From an uncultured Lachnospiraceae bacterium (lineage in GTDB: Bacteria > Bacillota_A > Clostridia > Lachnospirales > Lachnospiraceae): DNA of 14,861 nt. Below the pieces are notes generated by a model. That model was not told the origin of the DNA and did not search any database. It saw only the letters and a list, made by a program, of their open reading frames with translations. Numbering within the stretch: position 1 is the first letter of the stretch; each line of letters opens with the position of its first letter. The stretch spans positions 1 through 14,861 of the forward strand of contig USJM01000025.1 in assembly GCA_900555005.1 (NCBI GenBank), written 5' to 3'. The position numbers and the translations under genes are program-made. Shown here piece after piece: positions 6,818 through 13,541 of the stretch.

Positions 6818-6889
6818 ATTATAACAAAACAACGAACGTGAATCTATATTATTCACAAATTATCCCATTATTGATTTGTGTTTGTGAAT
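6818..6889 (-). promoter_or_regulatory. Promoter and operator-like dyads of the protease-cyclase operon
   Basis: On the minus strand an extended -10, TGTTATAAT (core 6823-6818), stands about 55 bases before the protease start. The -35 (TAGATT, 17-base spacer) is weak, as expected with an extended -10. Around and upstream of the -35 lie GTGAAT (6838-6843) / ATTCAC (6851-6856) and a perfect 9-base inverted pair ATTCACAAA (6851-6859) / TTTGTGAAT (6881-6889). The shared ATTCAC half-site suggests several bound dimers. The regulator is not in this window. Confidence 0.6.
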
Positions 6890-7020
6890 TGAATTTCAAA
6901 GTTCCACCCCTTCATACGTCTGAGTTGAAGTTAATCCTTCCGAAAAGGTAACTGTTCAGACCCCCCTGCACTTCCATAGTTTTACATAATAGTGACACTA
7001 GCATTTGATACAACAAAGAT

Positions 7021-7181
7021 ATGAACGGCTATGACCGGATGCTGGAAGTAATGGATAAGGCAGCTGCTGTTCCCGTAGATGCTTACATCCTGAGCAGTTC
7101 CAAGTACTGGATCAGTAACAAAGTGAAACAAGGAGTGTGTCATTTTCTTGTAAATGACAAAAAGATGGTATGGAAGCAATA
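7021..7181 (+). pseudogene. 3' end of an unidentified gene upstream of the ABC-3C fragment
   Basis: From ATG 7021 a 53-residue frame reads MNGYDRMLEVMDKAAAVPVD, then YILSSSKYWISNKVKQG, ending MVWKQ and TAA at 7179-7181. Its stop overlaps by 12 bases the start of the ABC-3C middle-component fragment, the tight packing expected of two genes of one operon. The frame is closed by TGA at 7006-7008 and there is no ribosome site before 7021, so it is more likely the tail of a larger truncated gene than a whole small gene. By position it could be the C-terminal part of an ABC-3C effector protein; I do not recognise the sequence. Confidence 0.45.
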
Positions 7182-7376
7182 AGTGTTGGAATCGGGTCCG
7201 TATTTGAACAAGCCATACGGTACCTTTTATTAATGTACACTGTGGATGAACCACTATCGGAAGACCGAATAAACTGTCTTGATTTCATAACAACGTATGC
7301 AGCTGACTTTGGAATAGGGTCCAGTAACCTGCACGGAAACGGCGGGTACCGATTCGGTGAATTTACGTCCAGGGGC
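7170..7376 (+). pseudogene. ABC-3C middle component-like protein, N-terminal fragment
   Basis: The frame reads MEAISVGIGSVFEQAIRYLL, then DEPLSEDRINCLDFITTYAA, then NLHGNGGYRFGEFTSR. The order of an LR-like helix, a DxLS..R...LDF.T.Y stretch, NLHG and EF..R is how I remember middle components of ABC-three-component systems, which link an ATPase to a toxin-like effector in phage conflict. Similarity ends near 7376, exactly where IS21-like sequence begins, so the gene was cut by that insertion; a whole protein would be about twice as long. The partner ATPase is not present. Family assignment is from memory of the motif and should be tested by profile search. Confidence 0.5.
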
Positions 7377-7839
7377 TGTGCGCGGCAAGTGATTTTACAT
7401 GCGGGGACTTTTTTCCTGTGCAGCAGGTAAAACAGGAGGAGCATCGCCGACTCACGTATACTTTTCTCAAGATATACGAGAGGAGGAACTACCGATGCTG
7501 ACAAAAGTCATGATGCAGGAAATACAGGATCTCAAGCTCCGCGGTTATACAAAGAGTCAGATCCCCGGCTACTACGAGGCACAGGGAATCAAGCCTCCCT
7601 CTGCCCCGACAAACAGGAAGTACTATGACATGGATGTCGTTCCGGACAATCCCGGCGAGAAACTCGAAAAGCCAAAGGCTTTTGATGTCGAACCGTTCCG
7701 GTCCGTGATCATCGAGGTACTGCGCAACAACGAGAAGAACAAGAACCTGTGTATCAGCTCGGTCTATGACGTTCTCGAAGAGAAGTTCATAGAGAACGGT
7801 GAGTTCACCGCGCTTCCGGGCAATCCGCAGACGCGACAG
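7377..7839 (+). mobile_element. IS21-like element, left end only
   Basis: It begins at TGTGCGCGGCAAGTGATTTT (7377), which has the TG start of IS21 ends, interrupts the ABC-3C fragment and carries the first part of an istA-like gene. It ends abruptly at 7840 at the inverted repeat of the IS256-family element. It is a different subgroup from the IS21 remnant at 2969-3714: the ends and IstA sequences do not match. The right half is absent from the window. Confidence 0.6.
7495..7839 (+). pseudogene. istA: IstA-like IS21 transposase, N-terminal fragment
   Basis: Start ATG 7495 follows AGGAGG (7481-7486). The frame reads MLTKVMMQEIQDLKLRGYTK, then YYEAQGIKPPSAPTNRKYYD, a helix-turn-helix-type IstA N-terminus, and later SSVYDVLEEKFIENGEFTAL and PGNPQT, where IstA proteins normally continue PGNxQTLRNY. 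After PGNPQT the sequence changes into the IS256-family terminal repeat and the frame ends soon after. About 115 residues of a protein normally near 500 are left, without the DDE core. Confidence 0.7.
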
Positions 7840-7884
7840 TGTGAAAGTTTTTCTGTAAAAAGCCTTCTATGATGGTGAATGGTT

Positions 7885-7916
7885 GAGCCGACGAGCAGAT
7901 TTCTGCCTGTCGGCTC
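7885..7916. terminator. Hairpin inside the IS256 element
   Basis: GAGCCGAC (7885-7892) pairs with GTCGGCTC (7909-7916); an inner GCAG/CTGC pairing extends it. It lies between the left end of the element and the transposase stop. It may shield the transposase from outside transcription; there is only a weak T-tract on either side. Confidence 0.5.
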
Positions 7917-7956
7917 TTGGTTAACTATTAACAAAACGGCAGACGCGTGTCAAGAG

Positions 7957-7983
7957 CACCAGCACAAGCTGGTGTTTATTTTA
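7957..7983 (+). terminator. Rho-independent-like terminator facing the transposase 3' end
   Basis: CACCAGC (7957-7963), loop ACAA and GCTGGTG (7968-7974) form a perfect 7-bp stem followed by TTTATTTTA. It is oriented to stop plus-strand transcription from the interrupted istA/ABC-3C side before it runs antisense into the transposase gene. Confidence 0.6.
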
Positions 7984-8009
7984 CCCTTTACATGCGGCTG
8001 GAGTTTTTG

Positions 8010-9263
8010 TTATTCAGGCATACGTCCTTCGTACATGATGGCCATTTCTCCGTAAACCTTTCCCCAGTTACGAATCGGCATGGTCCATTTTTTCGTGGCT
8101 TCGAAGGTTGCCAAATACAGGGCTTTCAATAGTGCCTGGTCACTTGGAAAAACGCTCCGCTGCCGGTTAAGCTTGCGGTAGGTGGAATTCAGACTTTCTA
8201 TCGCATTTGTAGTATAGATAACAGTACGTACATCGGGTGAAAACTTGAAGATAGGTGTGATTGCATCCCAGTTTGTTCTCCAGGTTTTCATTGCACGAGG
8301 ATATTTCTCAGACCATTTTTCTTCTACTTTGTCCCGGATTTCTGCAGCGCTGTCTGCGTCCGGGGCATGGTAGATTTTCTTCAAGTCAGCTGCGAACGGC
8401 TTGCGATCCTTGTCCGCAACATACTTAAGCGTGTTACGCACCTGGTGCACGATGCAGCGCTGGTACTCGGTCTGAGGAAATGCTGTTGAGATTGCCTCCT
8501 TTATGCCTGTAAGGCCATCTGCACAAATGATCATAATATCTCTGACTCCGCGGTTCTTAAGCGAATTAAGTACGGAAAGCCAGTATTTTGCACTTTCGTT
8601 CTGGCCTACATCTATCGTAAGGACCTCTTTACGGCCCTCTAAATTAATCCCAAGGGTAACATAAGCTGCAAGCTTGCGGATAAGGCCGTTATCTCGTACA
8701 GAATAATGGATGGCATCAATGTAAATAACTGGATATACCTCATCAAGAGGCCTGTTCTGCCACTCCTCGATCTGCGGCATGAGCTTATCAGTTACATCCG
8801 AAATAAAGCCTTCTGAAGCTTCAAAACCATAGATATCCATGAGGGTATCCGAGATCTGGCGGGTTGTCATCCCTTTTGCGTACATAGAGATGATCTTCTG
8901 ATCAATGTCAGAGATATCCTTTTGGCGCTTTTTTACAACTTTTGGCTCGAATGTTGAGTTCCGATCCTGTGGTACGTCAATAGTCATAGAGCCATAGCTT
9001 GTATTTACTTGCTTTTGCTTAGTGCCATTACGATAATCGCTTTGTTCAGAACGTTCTATTCGCTCGGACTTGCCATATCCAAGATGATCGTCCATCTCGG
9101 CTTCCATCATTTCCTTGATGGTACCGCCAAGAAGATCTTTTAGAGCGTCCTGGATATCTTCTGCAGTTTCAATGTCATACTCCTGCAGGAGCTGCTGGAT
9201 GATGGCACGCTTGCCATCAGTCATTACGACATGGTGAACGGGTTGCTTTTCTTTTCTTGCCAT
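8010..9263 (-). CDS. IS256 family (mutator-type) transposase
   Basis: A full-length 417-residue transposase of the IS256/MULE type that catalyses copy-out-paste-in movement of its element. DDE residues are visible: the first Asp in VIYIDAIHYSVRD, the second in IMIICADGLTGI, followed by the family signature QRCIVHQVRN, and the Glu in TNAIESLNSTYRKL. The N-terminal part carries the DNA-binding region and the LGYGKSER motif common in the family. AGGAGG stands before the ATG at a fairly long 11-base spacing. No frameshift or stop is seen, so the element may be active. It is the only intact transposase gene in the window. Confidence 0.95.
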   Translation of the reverse strand: MARKEKQPVHHVVMTDGKRAIIQQLLQEYDIETAEDIQDALKDLLGGTIKEMMEAEMDDHLGYGKSERIERSEQSDYRNGTKQKQVNTSYGSMTIDVPQDRNSTFEPKVVKKRQKDISDIDQKIISMYAKGMTTRQISDTLMDIYGFEASEGFISDVTDKLMPQIEEWQNRPLDEVYPVIYIDAIHYSVRDNGLIRKLAAYVTLGINLEGRKEVLTIDVGQNESAKYWLSVLNSLKNRGVRDIMIICADGLTGIKEAISTAFPQTEYQRCIVHQVRNTLKYVADKDRKPFAADLKKIYHAPDADSAAEIRDKVEEKWSEKYPRAMKTWRTNWDAITPIFKFSPDVRTVIYTTNAIESLNSTYRKLNRQRSVFPSDQALLKALYLATFEATKKWTMPIRNWGKVYGEMAIMYEGRMPE

Positions 9264-9373
9264 AAATCAAGGCCTCCTATGAATTAATGTATCATAGAAG
9301 GCCCCGCTTATTAACTTTTACAGACTTTTTTCACAATCTCCATCGAATTAACGTGCTAGAGCGCACAGAATAA

Positions 9374-9430
9374 AAAATTCCCGGCTAGGCGAAATGGCCG
9401 CAAAAGCCACAGCACCCAGCCGGGATTTTT
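9374..9430 (-). terminator. Strong terminator after the glutaredoxin gene
   Basis: CCCGGCT (9380-9386) pairs with AGCCGGG (9418-9424), and an inner TGGC/GCCA stem (9395-9398 and 9406-9409) adds stability. A-rich sequence on the left and ATTTTT on the right make it bidirectional: it can stop the leftward sfsA-DUF1810-grx transcripts, ending in a T-run on the minus strand, and also plus-strand readthrough from the IS. Confidence 0.8.
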
Positions 9431-9490
9431 CTAAATATTGCTCACTTAGCTGCGCGTAAAAATTCCTACACGATGAACCATGATTGTAAT

Positions 9491-9733
9491 TTATTTTTCT
9501 TGTGGATGCGCGTTTAGCCAGTCAATGATATCAAGACTTTCATAGAGCGGTTTGCCGTCGATAAAAAGACACGGAACCTGATCCATGCCGCCGTCGCGTA
9601 CCAAACGATCATAATCCTCTTCATTCTTGTGAATGTCATGGATCTCCACATCGGTTCGACCGATTCCAGCAATGTTATTCATAACCCGTCTGCAATATGG
9701 GCAATTTTCGAACATGTATAATTGAAGCTTCAT
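9491..9733 (-). CDS. Glutaredoxin-like thiol-disulfide protein
   Basis: An 80-residue protein with a thioredoxin fold of glutaredoxin type. The redox motif CPYC lies at residues 10-13 (FENCPYCRR), the cis-proline is in QVPCLFIDGKPLYES, and the C-terminal YESLDIIDWLNAH stretch resembles the glutathione S-transferase N-terminal domain. It probably reduces protein or small-molecule disulfides in the cytosol, with glutathione or another low-molecular-weight thiol; the natural partner is unknown. AAAGGAAA stands before the ATG. It lies 77 bases downstream of the DUF1810 gene and ends before a strong terminator, so it may be the last gene of the sfsA unit. Confidence 0.88.
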   Translation of the reverse strand: MKLQLYMFENCPYCRRVMNNIAGIGRTDVEIHDIHKNEEDYDRLVRDGGMDQVPCLFIDGKPLYESLDIIDWLNAHPQEK

Positions 9734-9810
9734 ATTGATTTTCCTTTCTGGACAGTGCTTTCATTGAAATAGATTATCTTTCTCATGCAAAAATAAAATT
9801 TTATTTCTGT

Positions 9811-10236
9811 TTACTCTTCGTCTAATATCTCAAGCGTCCGCTGATCCCGTTCGCCTCCGTAGTATTTGTCCAGCACTTCTCCAAATACAGGATTCTGAGG
9901 ATCTGCTCTTTCAAAAAGTGTCATGCAGGATCGAAGTTTCAAATCGTCCGGACTGCCGAATACAGCATGAGGATCAGATGTATTCAGTTCCAACAGTGCC
10001 TTACTTATCTCCACAAGCCTTGCTCCGAGGGCCGGATCTTTCAGATAATCCTGTGCTTCCTGCAAGCTTTTGATAGAGTAATAATCAGAAATGGATGTCA
10101 TCCCTAATCCATGAACCTGCGGGAAGATATACCACATCCAGTGTGTACGCTTTTGACCTGATTTGACTTCTTGAAGCGCCTGTTCATAATCGTTTCGTTG
10201 AGCATCTTTGAATCTCTGTAAATCTGGCATTGTCAC
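9811..10236 (-). CDS. DUF1810 family protein
   Basis: A 141-residue protein of the DUF1810 family (COG5579). The signature is clear: RFKDAQRNDYEQALQEVKSG, then HWMWYIFPQVHGLGM, then SIKSLQEAQDYLKDP and LGARL. Length is typical. The family is small, cytosolic and common, with no firmly established biochemical role. Its ATG overlaps the stop of sfsA by four bases (ATGA), so it is translationally coupled to sfsA. Confidence 0.92.
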   Translation of the reverse strand: MTMPDLQRFKDAQRNDYEQALQEVKSGQKRTHWMWYIFPQVHGLGMTSISDYYSIKSLQEAQDYLKDPALGARLVEISKALLELNTSDPHAVFGSPDDLKLRSCMTLFERADPQNPVFGEVLDKYYGGERDQRTLEILDEE

Positions 10237-10940
10237 ACCTCTGATATCACTGTGCTTAAGAATCCACTGTTAAGATATGACGCTTTCTCCCGATCAACAA
10301 CCACTTCATCCGGTTTCACAATGCAGGGAAGATACAAGACCTTCACCCCCGTCTCTACAGCTTCTCTCAGTGCTTCTCCGAATTCCGGCTGTGTCTGATC
10401 ATTTGGCAGAGCCTTCACTACCTTTGGCATTGGAATGGCAAATGCAACTGCTGCAATATAGCCCTCTTCCACCGCCTTCCTCAGCTCATGGAGATGCTTC
10501 ACGCCTCGCTCGGTCGGTGCATCTGGAAAATAGCCGATTCCATTTATTTCCAGCGTACAGCCTTTCACTTCAAGAAGGAAACGATTATTCCCCTTTTCCA
10601 TATAGAAGTCGATACGCGATTTATCGTAGGTGTATTCCGGCTTCACCAGATCAAAGGGAAGTTCTTCCAACCATTCCTGGACCACATGATTCGGAGCCTG
10701 ACTGTCGATATTTATAAGACCCAACTTCTCTTTATAAACAGCGATCAGATCGTATTTCGTTTTTCTTTTTGGATTATCCGATTTTGAAAGTACCACCTCT
10801 GCACCGGGAATCAGCAGTTCTGTACATCTCCCCGTATTCTTCACATGGACGGTTTCCGTCACACTGCCGATCTCCACATGAGCAATGAAGCGGTTCGAGC
10901 GGTCAATGAAGCGCCCTGTGGTTATGTTCTTATAAATCAA
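10233..10940 (-). CDS. sfsA: SfsA family DNA-binding protein / nuclease-like
   Basis: A 235-residue SfsA protein, the normal family length. Hallmarks are HVKNTGRCTELLIPGAEVVL near residues 32-51, SRIDFYME, LLEVKGCTLE, and FPDAPTERGVKHLHEL near residues 148-163. The acidic and lysine residues DF..EVKG resemble a restriction-endonuclease-like (PD-(D/E)xK) core, and SfsA has been described both as a DNA-binding sugar-fermentation stimulator and as nuclease-like; its cellular role is unsettled. The start is TTG at 10940 with AGAGG upstream. It is the first gene of a sfsA-DUF1810 pair. Confidence 0.93.
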   Translation of the reverse strand: MIYKNITTGRFIDRSNRFIAHVEIGSVTETVHVKNTGRCTELLIPGAEVVLSKSDNPKRKTKYDLIAVYKEKLGLINIDSQAPNHVVQEWLEELPFDLVKPEYTYDKSRIDFYMEKGNNRFLLEVKGCTLEINGIGYFPDAPTERGVKHLHELRKAVEEGYIAAVAFAIPMPKVVKALPNDQTQPEFGEALREAVETGVKVLYLPCIVKPDEVVVDREKASYLNSGFLSTVISEV

Positions 10941-11020
10941 GTGCTATTGCCTCTTCTATTTTTGGATACCATATTAGCGTCTTATGCAACAGGATTAGAT
11001 TGGGTTTTGCACAATCCAAT

Positions 11021-11599
11021 TCACTTAGTTGTGCCCAAACTCTCTTTCACCTTGTCCGGATGCGCGGCAATCGTCTCCATGACCACCTGTGCTTCTTCCT
11101 TTCCCAGAACCGCCCCCAGCTTCTCCATCGCTTCCCTCATCTCCTCATCAATTCTCTCTTGCAATTCCACATTTTTCTTATCCCGCCAGCGCTTGATACT
11201 CTTGGCTTTCTCGCTCTGATCCTCGTTGTAGACCTGTCTCTTATAGGGAACGTAAGTCCGCACAGTCGATGGCTTGATTCCCAGCTCTTCGGCGACCCTG
11301 CTCTCCACATCCGGCAGGCCTTTATACTCCTCCATCAGTTCTTCAATCGAACGAGATAAAGCAGTACTATACCGGCCGCCTGTGATCAGAATCTTTCTTA
11401 TCTTCGCTGTGGACATTTTTATTCCCTGATCTTCCAGTTCCTCCTGAAACACACGCAGCGACTTATGTTCTGCCCTTTGTCCCGGTGCCCAGTTTGCTCC
11501 TCCGATCGAAGAGTCCTCTTCTGTGTCATCATAATAATCGCCGTAAAGATCACAGATGTGATCAATGAAGTCTTCATTTCTGTTCGTTTTTCTTTTCAC
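11021..11599 (-). CDS. Unrecognised HTH-like protein
   Basis: A 192-residue soluble, charged protein I cannot assign to a named family. The segment VAEELGIKPSTVRTYVPYKRQVYN (about residues 103-126) looks like a helix-turn-helix of sigma region 4 or LuxR type, and STAKIRKILITGGRYST (about 63-79) could be a second DNA-binding helix pair. The N-terminus is acidic (YGDYYDDTEED) and the C-terminal third is likely a long helix (KNVELQERIDEEMREAMEKL). The start is GTG 11599 with no clear ribosome site. Role as a DNA-binding regulator is inference only. It stands alone between the VanZ remnant and sfsA. Confidence 0.6.
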   Translation of the reverse strand: MKRKTNRNEDFIDHICDLYGDYYDDTEEDSSIGGANWAPGQRAEHKSLRVFQEELEDQGIKMSTAKIRKILITGGRYSTALSRSIEELMEEYKGLPDVESRVAEELGIKPSTVRTYVPYKRQVYNEDQSEKAKSIKRWRDKKNVELQERIDEEMREAMEKLGAVLGKEEAQVVMETIAAHPDKVKESLGTTK

Positions 11600-11657
11600 A
11601 CTTTTATGTCACACAGTCGGATTTTCATTCTCACCGTTCTTGAGGAAGGTTTGCCGA

Positions 11658-12303
11658 TCACACTCTGCCCCTCCTCATCCGGTAAGAAATGTGCACCCAC
11701 ACCATCATAACACCCACACAACTACCTAAGGTGTTAGCGATAACATCGTTGAGGTCTGTCATTCCAAGACCAGTTAAACCTTGGAGAAGTTCGATGCAAA
11801 TACTGACAGCGATGCAAATCAGGATTGTTGTGATGCCTTTCTTTTCGACGCTTCTGACCGATTCCACGCAGGGTTCTTCGTCTTTCACAGCCTTATTTAC
11901 GCCTGTGCCCACAGCCCCCCTGCTTTCCCTTCTTCCGATGAAGCAATATCTCCATCAAGTAACCACAAGCAGACCAAATACCCGAGTGGAATCATCAGGA
12001 GCACGTTGAGCACAAAGGCTTGTGTGTAGTTCCCTGTCAAGTTGCCATTGGCTTGCATACCGAAGATCGCTTTTATAATGCTCCATATCTCCTCCGCCAC
12101 ACTTTTCGATGTGTTTACTGCGTGTCGTAGTCACTGGCGCTTACATCCACGCTGAAACGGACGCGAATCAGGAAAGTGTAATAAAGAAGAACAGCTCCAT
12201 AGATCACAGATACGACAGCTCGAAAGCTTTTACTGCGTAAGGAGAGGTGGAAACCGAAGATAATGAAGAAGGAGAAGATGATTAGACGGAGTATAAATAT
12301 CAA
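11658..12303 (-). pseudogene. VanZ-family membrane protein with two single-base frameshifts
   Basis: Three consecutive pieces in different frames rebuild one VanZ-like protein: an N-terminal membrane segment (TTG 12303; SVIYGAVLLYYTFLIRVRFS), a middle piece (YTQAFVLNVLLMIPLGYLVCLW) and a C-terminal piece (SICIELLQGLTGLGMTDLND, VIANTLGS). The last two hold the VanZ signatures NxxxxxPLG and IExxQ...G..D.ND...N. The first break, near 12134, is explained by loss of one C (TACCGACAC read as TACGACAC). The second is in a C-run on the plus strand (11915-11920): seven instead of six would restore the frame. VanZ domains confer low-level teicoplanin resistance in Enterococcus, but most family members have unknown roles. 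Either a decayed gene or base-calling errors; natural frameshifting at two sites is unlikely. Confidence 0.82.
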
Positions 12304-12325
12304 GCTGAATTGCTATTCCTCCTTC

Positions 12326-12928
12326 TTAATTATTAACTGAGCTCTTAAATACCTCAATAGTTTGCACATCGGATAAGCAGAAAATCAAAAAGGCATCTAC
12401 ATTTTTGCAAGCCGAAGATGAATAATTTCCGTCTTTTTCACCGACAATTTTATAGTTTTCCAATGAAATCCAGGATTCCTTGCCCTTCTCTTCGTAATAG
12501 CTTAATTGGCCTAAAAATATTCTCCCATCATTCATTTTTACTTTCAAAGTACTACCAGTTTCACCAAATATGACCGGAAATATATCAGTATATATGGACT
12601 TACCGTTAATATGGGATATTAACTTATCAAACCAATTTCTTTCATAGATCCAAGCAAAAAGGGCTCCTAAAAACAGCGCTACAACAGAAAGCAAAAAGCT
12701 TGTTATATTCCAAGGAATAGTTATTATAGAAAACCATAGAATTGTATGCAGAACTGCAAATATTCCCCTGAATATAGCACTATATACTATGCACTTAATC
12801 AGAAAAAACTTTTCATTGCCAATATGTTTTGATGTAAAAAAGTCAAAAACAAATATTAGCAAAGCCCCTGGAATAATATACGTAAAGATATCTGATATGC
12901 CTTTGATTAATTCTAAAATCTCACTCAT
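12326..12928 (-). CDS. DUF6338-like membrane protein
   Basis: A 200-residue protein with hydrophobic segments at about residues 14-30, 42-58, 60-75 and 77-95 (start at ATG 12928, MSEILELI), followed by a soluble C-terminal domain containing KMNDGRIFLGQLSYYEEKG, SWISLENYKIV and ending DVQTIEVF. This architecture, membrane helices and a small beta-rich domain with a DG..xG motif, resembles DUF6338. An upstream in-frame ATG at 12940 lies inside a hairpin and has no room for a ribosome site, so 12928 is chosen. The gene is AT-rich compared with its neighbours, suggesting separate acquisition. Function unknown. Confidence 0.62.
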   Translation of the reverse strand: MSEILELIKGISDIFTYIIPGALLIFVFDFFTSKHIGNEKFFLIKCIVYSAIFRGIFAVLHTILWFSIITIPWNITSFLLSVVALFLGALFAWIYERNWFDKLISHINGKSIYTDIFPVIFGETGSTLKVKMNDGRIFLGQLSYYEEKGKESWISLENYKIVGEKDGNYSSSACKNVDAFLIFCLSDVQTIEVFKSSVNN

Positions 12929-12933
12929 AAACA

Positions 12934-12962
12934 GGCGCATCCTGCAGCTTTCAGGATGCGCC
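12934..12962. terminator. Perfect 11-bp hairpin between xdhC and the DUF6338-like gene
   Basis: GGCGCATCCTG (12934-12944) and CAGGATGCGCC (12952-12962) pair perfectly around a 7-base loop. It lies 98 bases after the xdh operon and directly before the DUF6338-like start. It could terminate xdh transcription (a weak T-tract, TGTTTAT, follows on the minus strand) or act in the 5' leader of the next gene, whose ribosome site would lie in the stem. Confidence 0.6.
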
Positions 12963-13059
12963 CTTCTTTACTCGAAACGATTTCTGACTATTGATTCTGC
13001 AGTTTTGTCACGATTCCTGAGCTCTTCTGGTCTCGCAACGGTGAAAAACGGTGCTGCCT

Positions 13060-13541
13060 TCAGTCTTCCTGCTCCTTCGGATATCCGACAACCTTCTCCA
13101 GCGCGTTCAGGATGTTCTCATATCCTGTGCAGCGGAGAGATGGCCGGAGATGAGCTTGCGGAGCTCTTCCCGAGTGTACTTTCTTCCGCTGTTTGCAAGC
13201 TCCACCCCGGTCAGAATCAGGCCTGGCGTGCAGAAGCCGCACTGGACAGCCGCTTCATCGATGAATGCCTGCTGTACTTCGTTAAGCTCTCCCGTCGGAC
13301 TCTTGAGTCCTTCGACGGTCAGGATGTGTTTGCCTTCGGCCCACATGGTCAGGTAAAGGCAGGAATCCACGGCTGTCCCGTCAATCAGGACGGTGCAGGC
13401 GCCGCATTCACCGACCCCGCAGCCTCTCTTGACAGAGGTCAGATTCAGCCGGTTCCTGAGGGTGTCGAGAAGGCTTTCTCTCGGATCGACGGCAAGTTCT
13501 TTCTCTTCTCCGTTGACGGTCATATGGACAATCTCAAGCAT
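13060..13541 (-). pseudogene. xdhC: Xanthine dehydrogenase iron-sulfur subunit, frameshifted near its end
   Basis: A [2Fe-2S] subunit of a molybdenum hydroxylase that passes electrons from the Mo centre to FAD. The first cluster motif GCGVGECGACTVLIDG plus SCLYL, and the first half of the second, VQCGFCTPG, are present. After SGHL the expected CRCTGYENIL appears in another frame: the minus strand reads CATCTCTCCGCTGCAC where CATCTCTGCCGCTGCAC is expected, so one G is missing near 13135. The encoded protein ends SAAQDMRTS and lacks the two last cluster cysteines; the corrected frame runs on to VVGYPKEQED and stops at 13060. Start ATG 13541 has AAAGGCGGTGA at good spacing; it overlaps the xdhB stop by eight bases. 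It closely follows the E. coli XdhC pattern (WAEGK, VQCGFCTPGLI). A sequencing error is possible. Confidence 0.85.

Larger units (their letters stand above)
7840..9335 (-). mobile_element. IS256-family insertion sequence
   Basis: One intact transposase gene lies between imperfect terminal inverted repeats. The left end TGTGAAAGTTTTTCTG (from 7840) and the inverted right end TGTGAAAAAAGTCTG (from 9335) both continue into CTGTAAAA, with one base difference in length; CCTTCTATGAT also recurs just inside each end. It inserted into the IS21-like istA. The flanks show no matching 8-9 base target duplication and istA does not resume on the right, so a deletion next to the element, or recombination between copies, probably removed the rest. 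Confidence 0.78.

Noticed and set aside
6930..7010. GGTAACTGTTCAGACCCCCC as an IS66-type element end
   Set aside because: It resembles IS ends I vaguely recall, but there is no partner repeat or transposase nearby, so it is not called.
7399..7494. Upstream extension of the istA fragment from ATG 7399
   Set aside because: The AGGAGG site at 7481 and family similarity place the start at 7495; the extension covers the IS left end.
7829..7947. GCAGACGCG at 7829 and again at 7939 as an IS256 target duplication
   Set aside because: Both copies lie at the left side, one of them inside the element, so they do not flank it.
9791..9806. 16-base perfect A/T palindrome between the DUF1810 and glutaredoxin genes
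   Set aside because: Made only of A and T, it is expected by chance in such sequence and lacks the GC stem of a terminator.
10990..11036. Inverted repeat TTGGG...GCACAA / TTGTGCCCAA after the HTH-like gene
   Set aside because: The stem has a four-base bulge and no T-tract; too weak to call a terminator.
11658..12303. Programmed frameshifting in the VanZ-family gene
   Set aside because: Two separate shifts would be needed, one without a slippery site, and the downstream frames lack stimulatory structures I can see; single-base loss or sequencing error is simpler.
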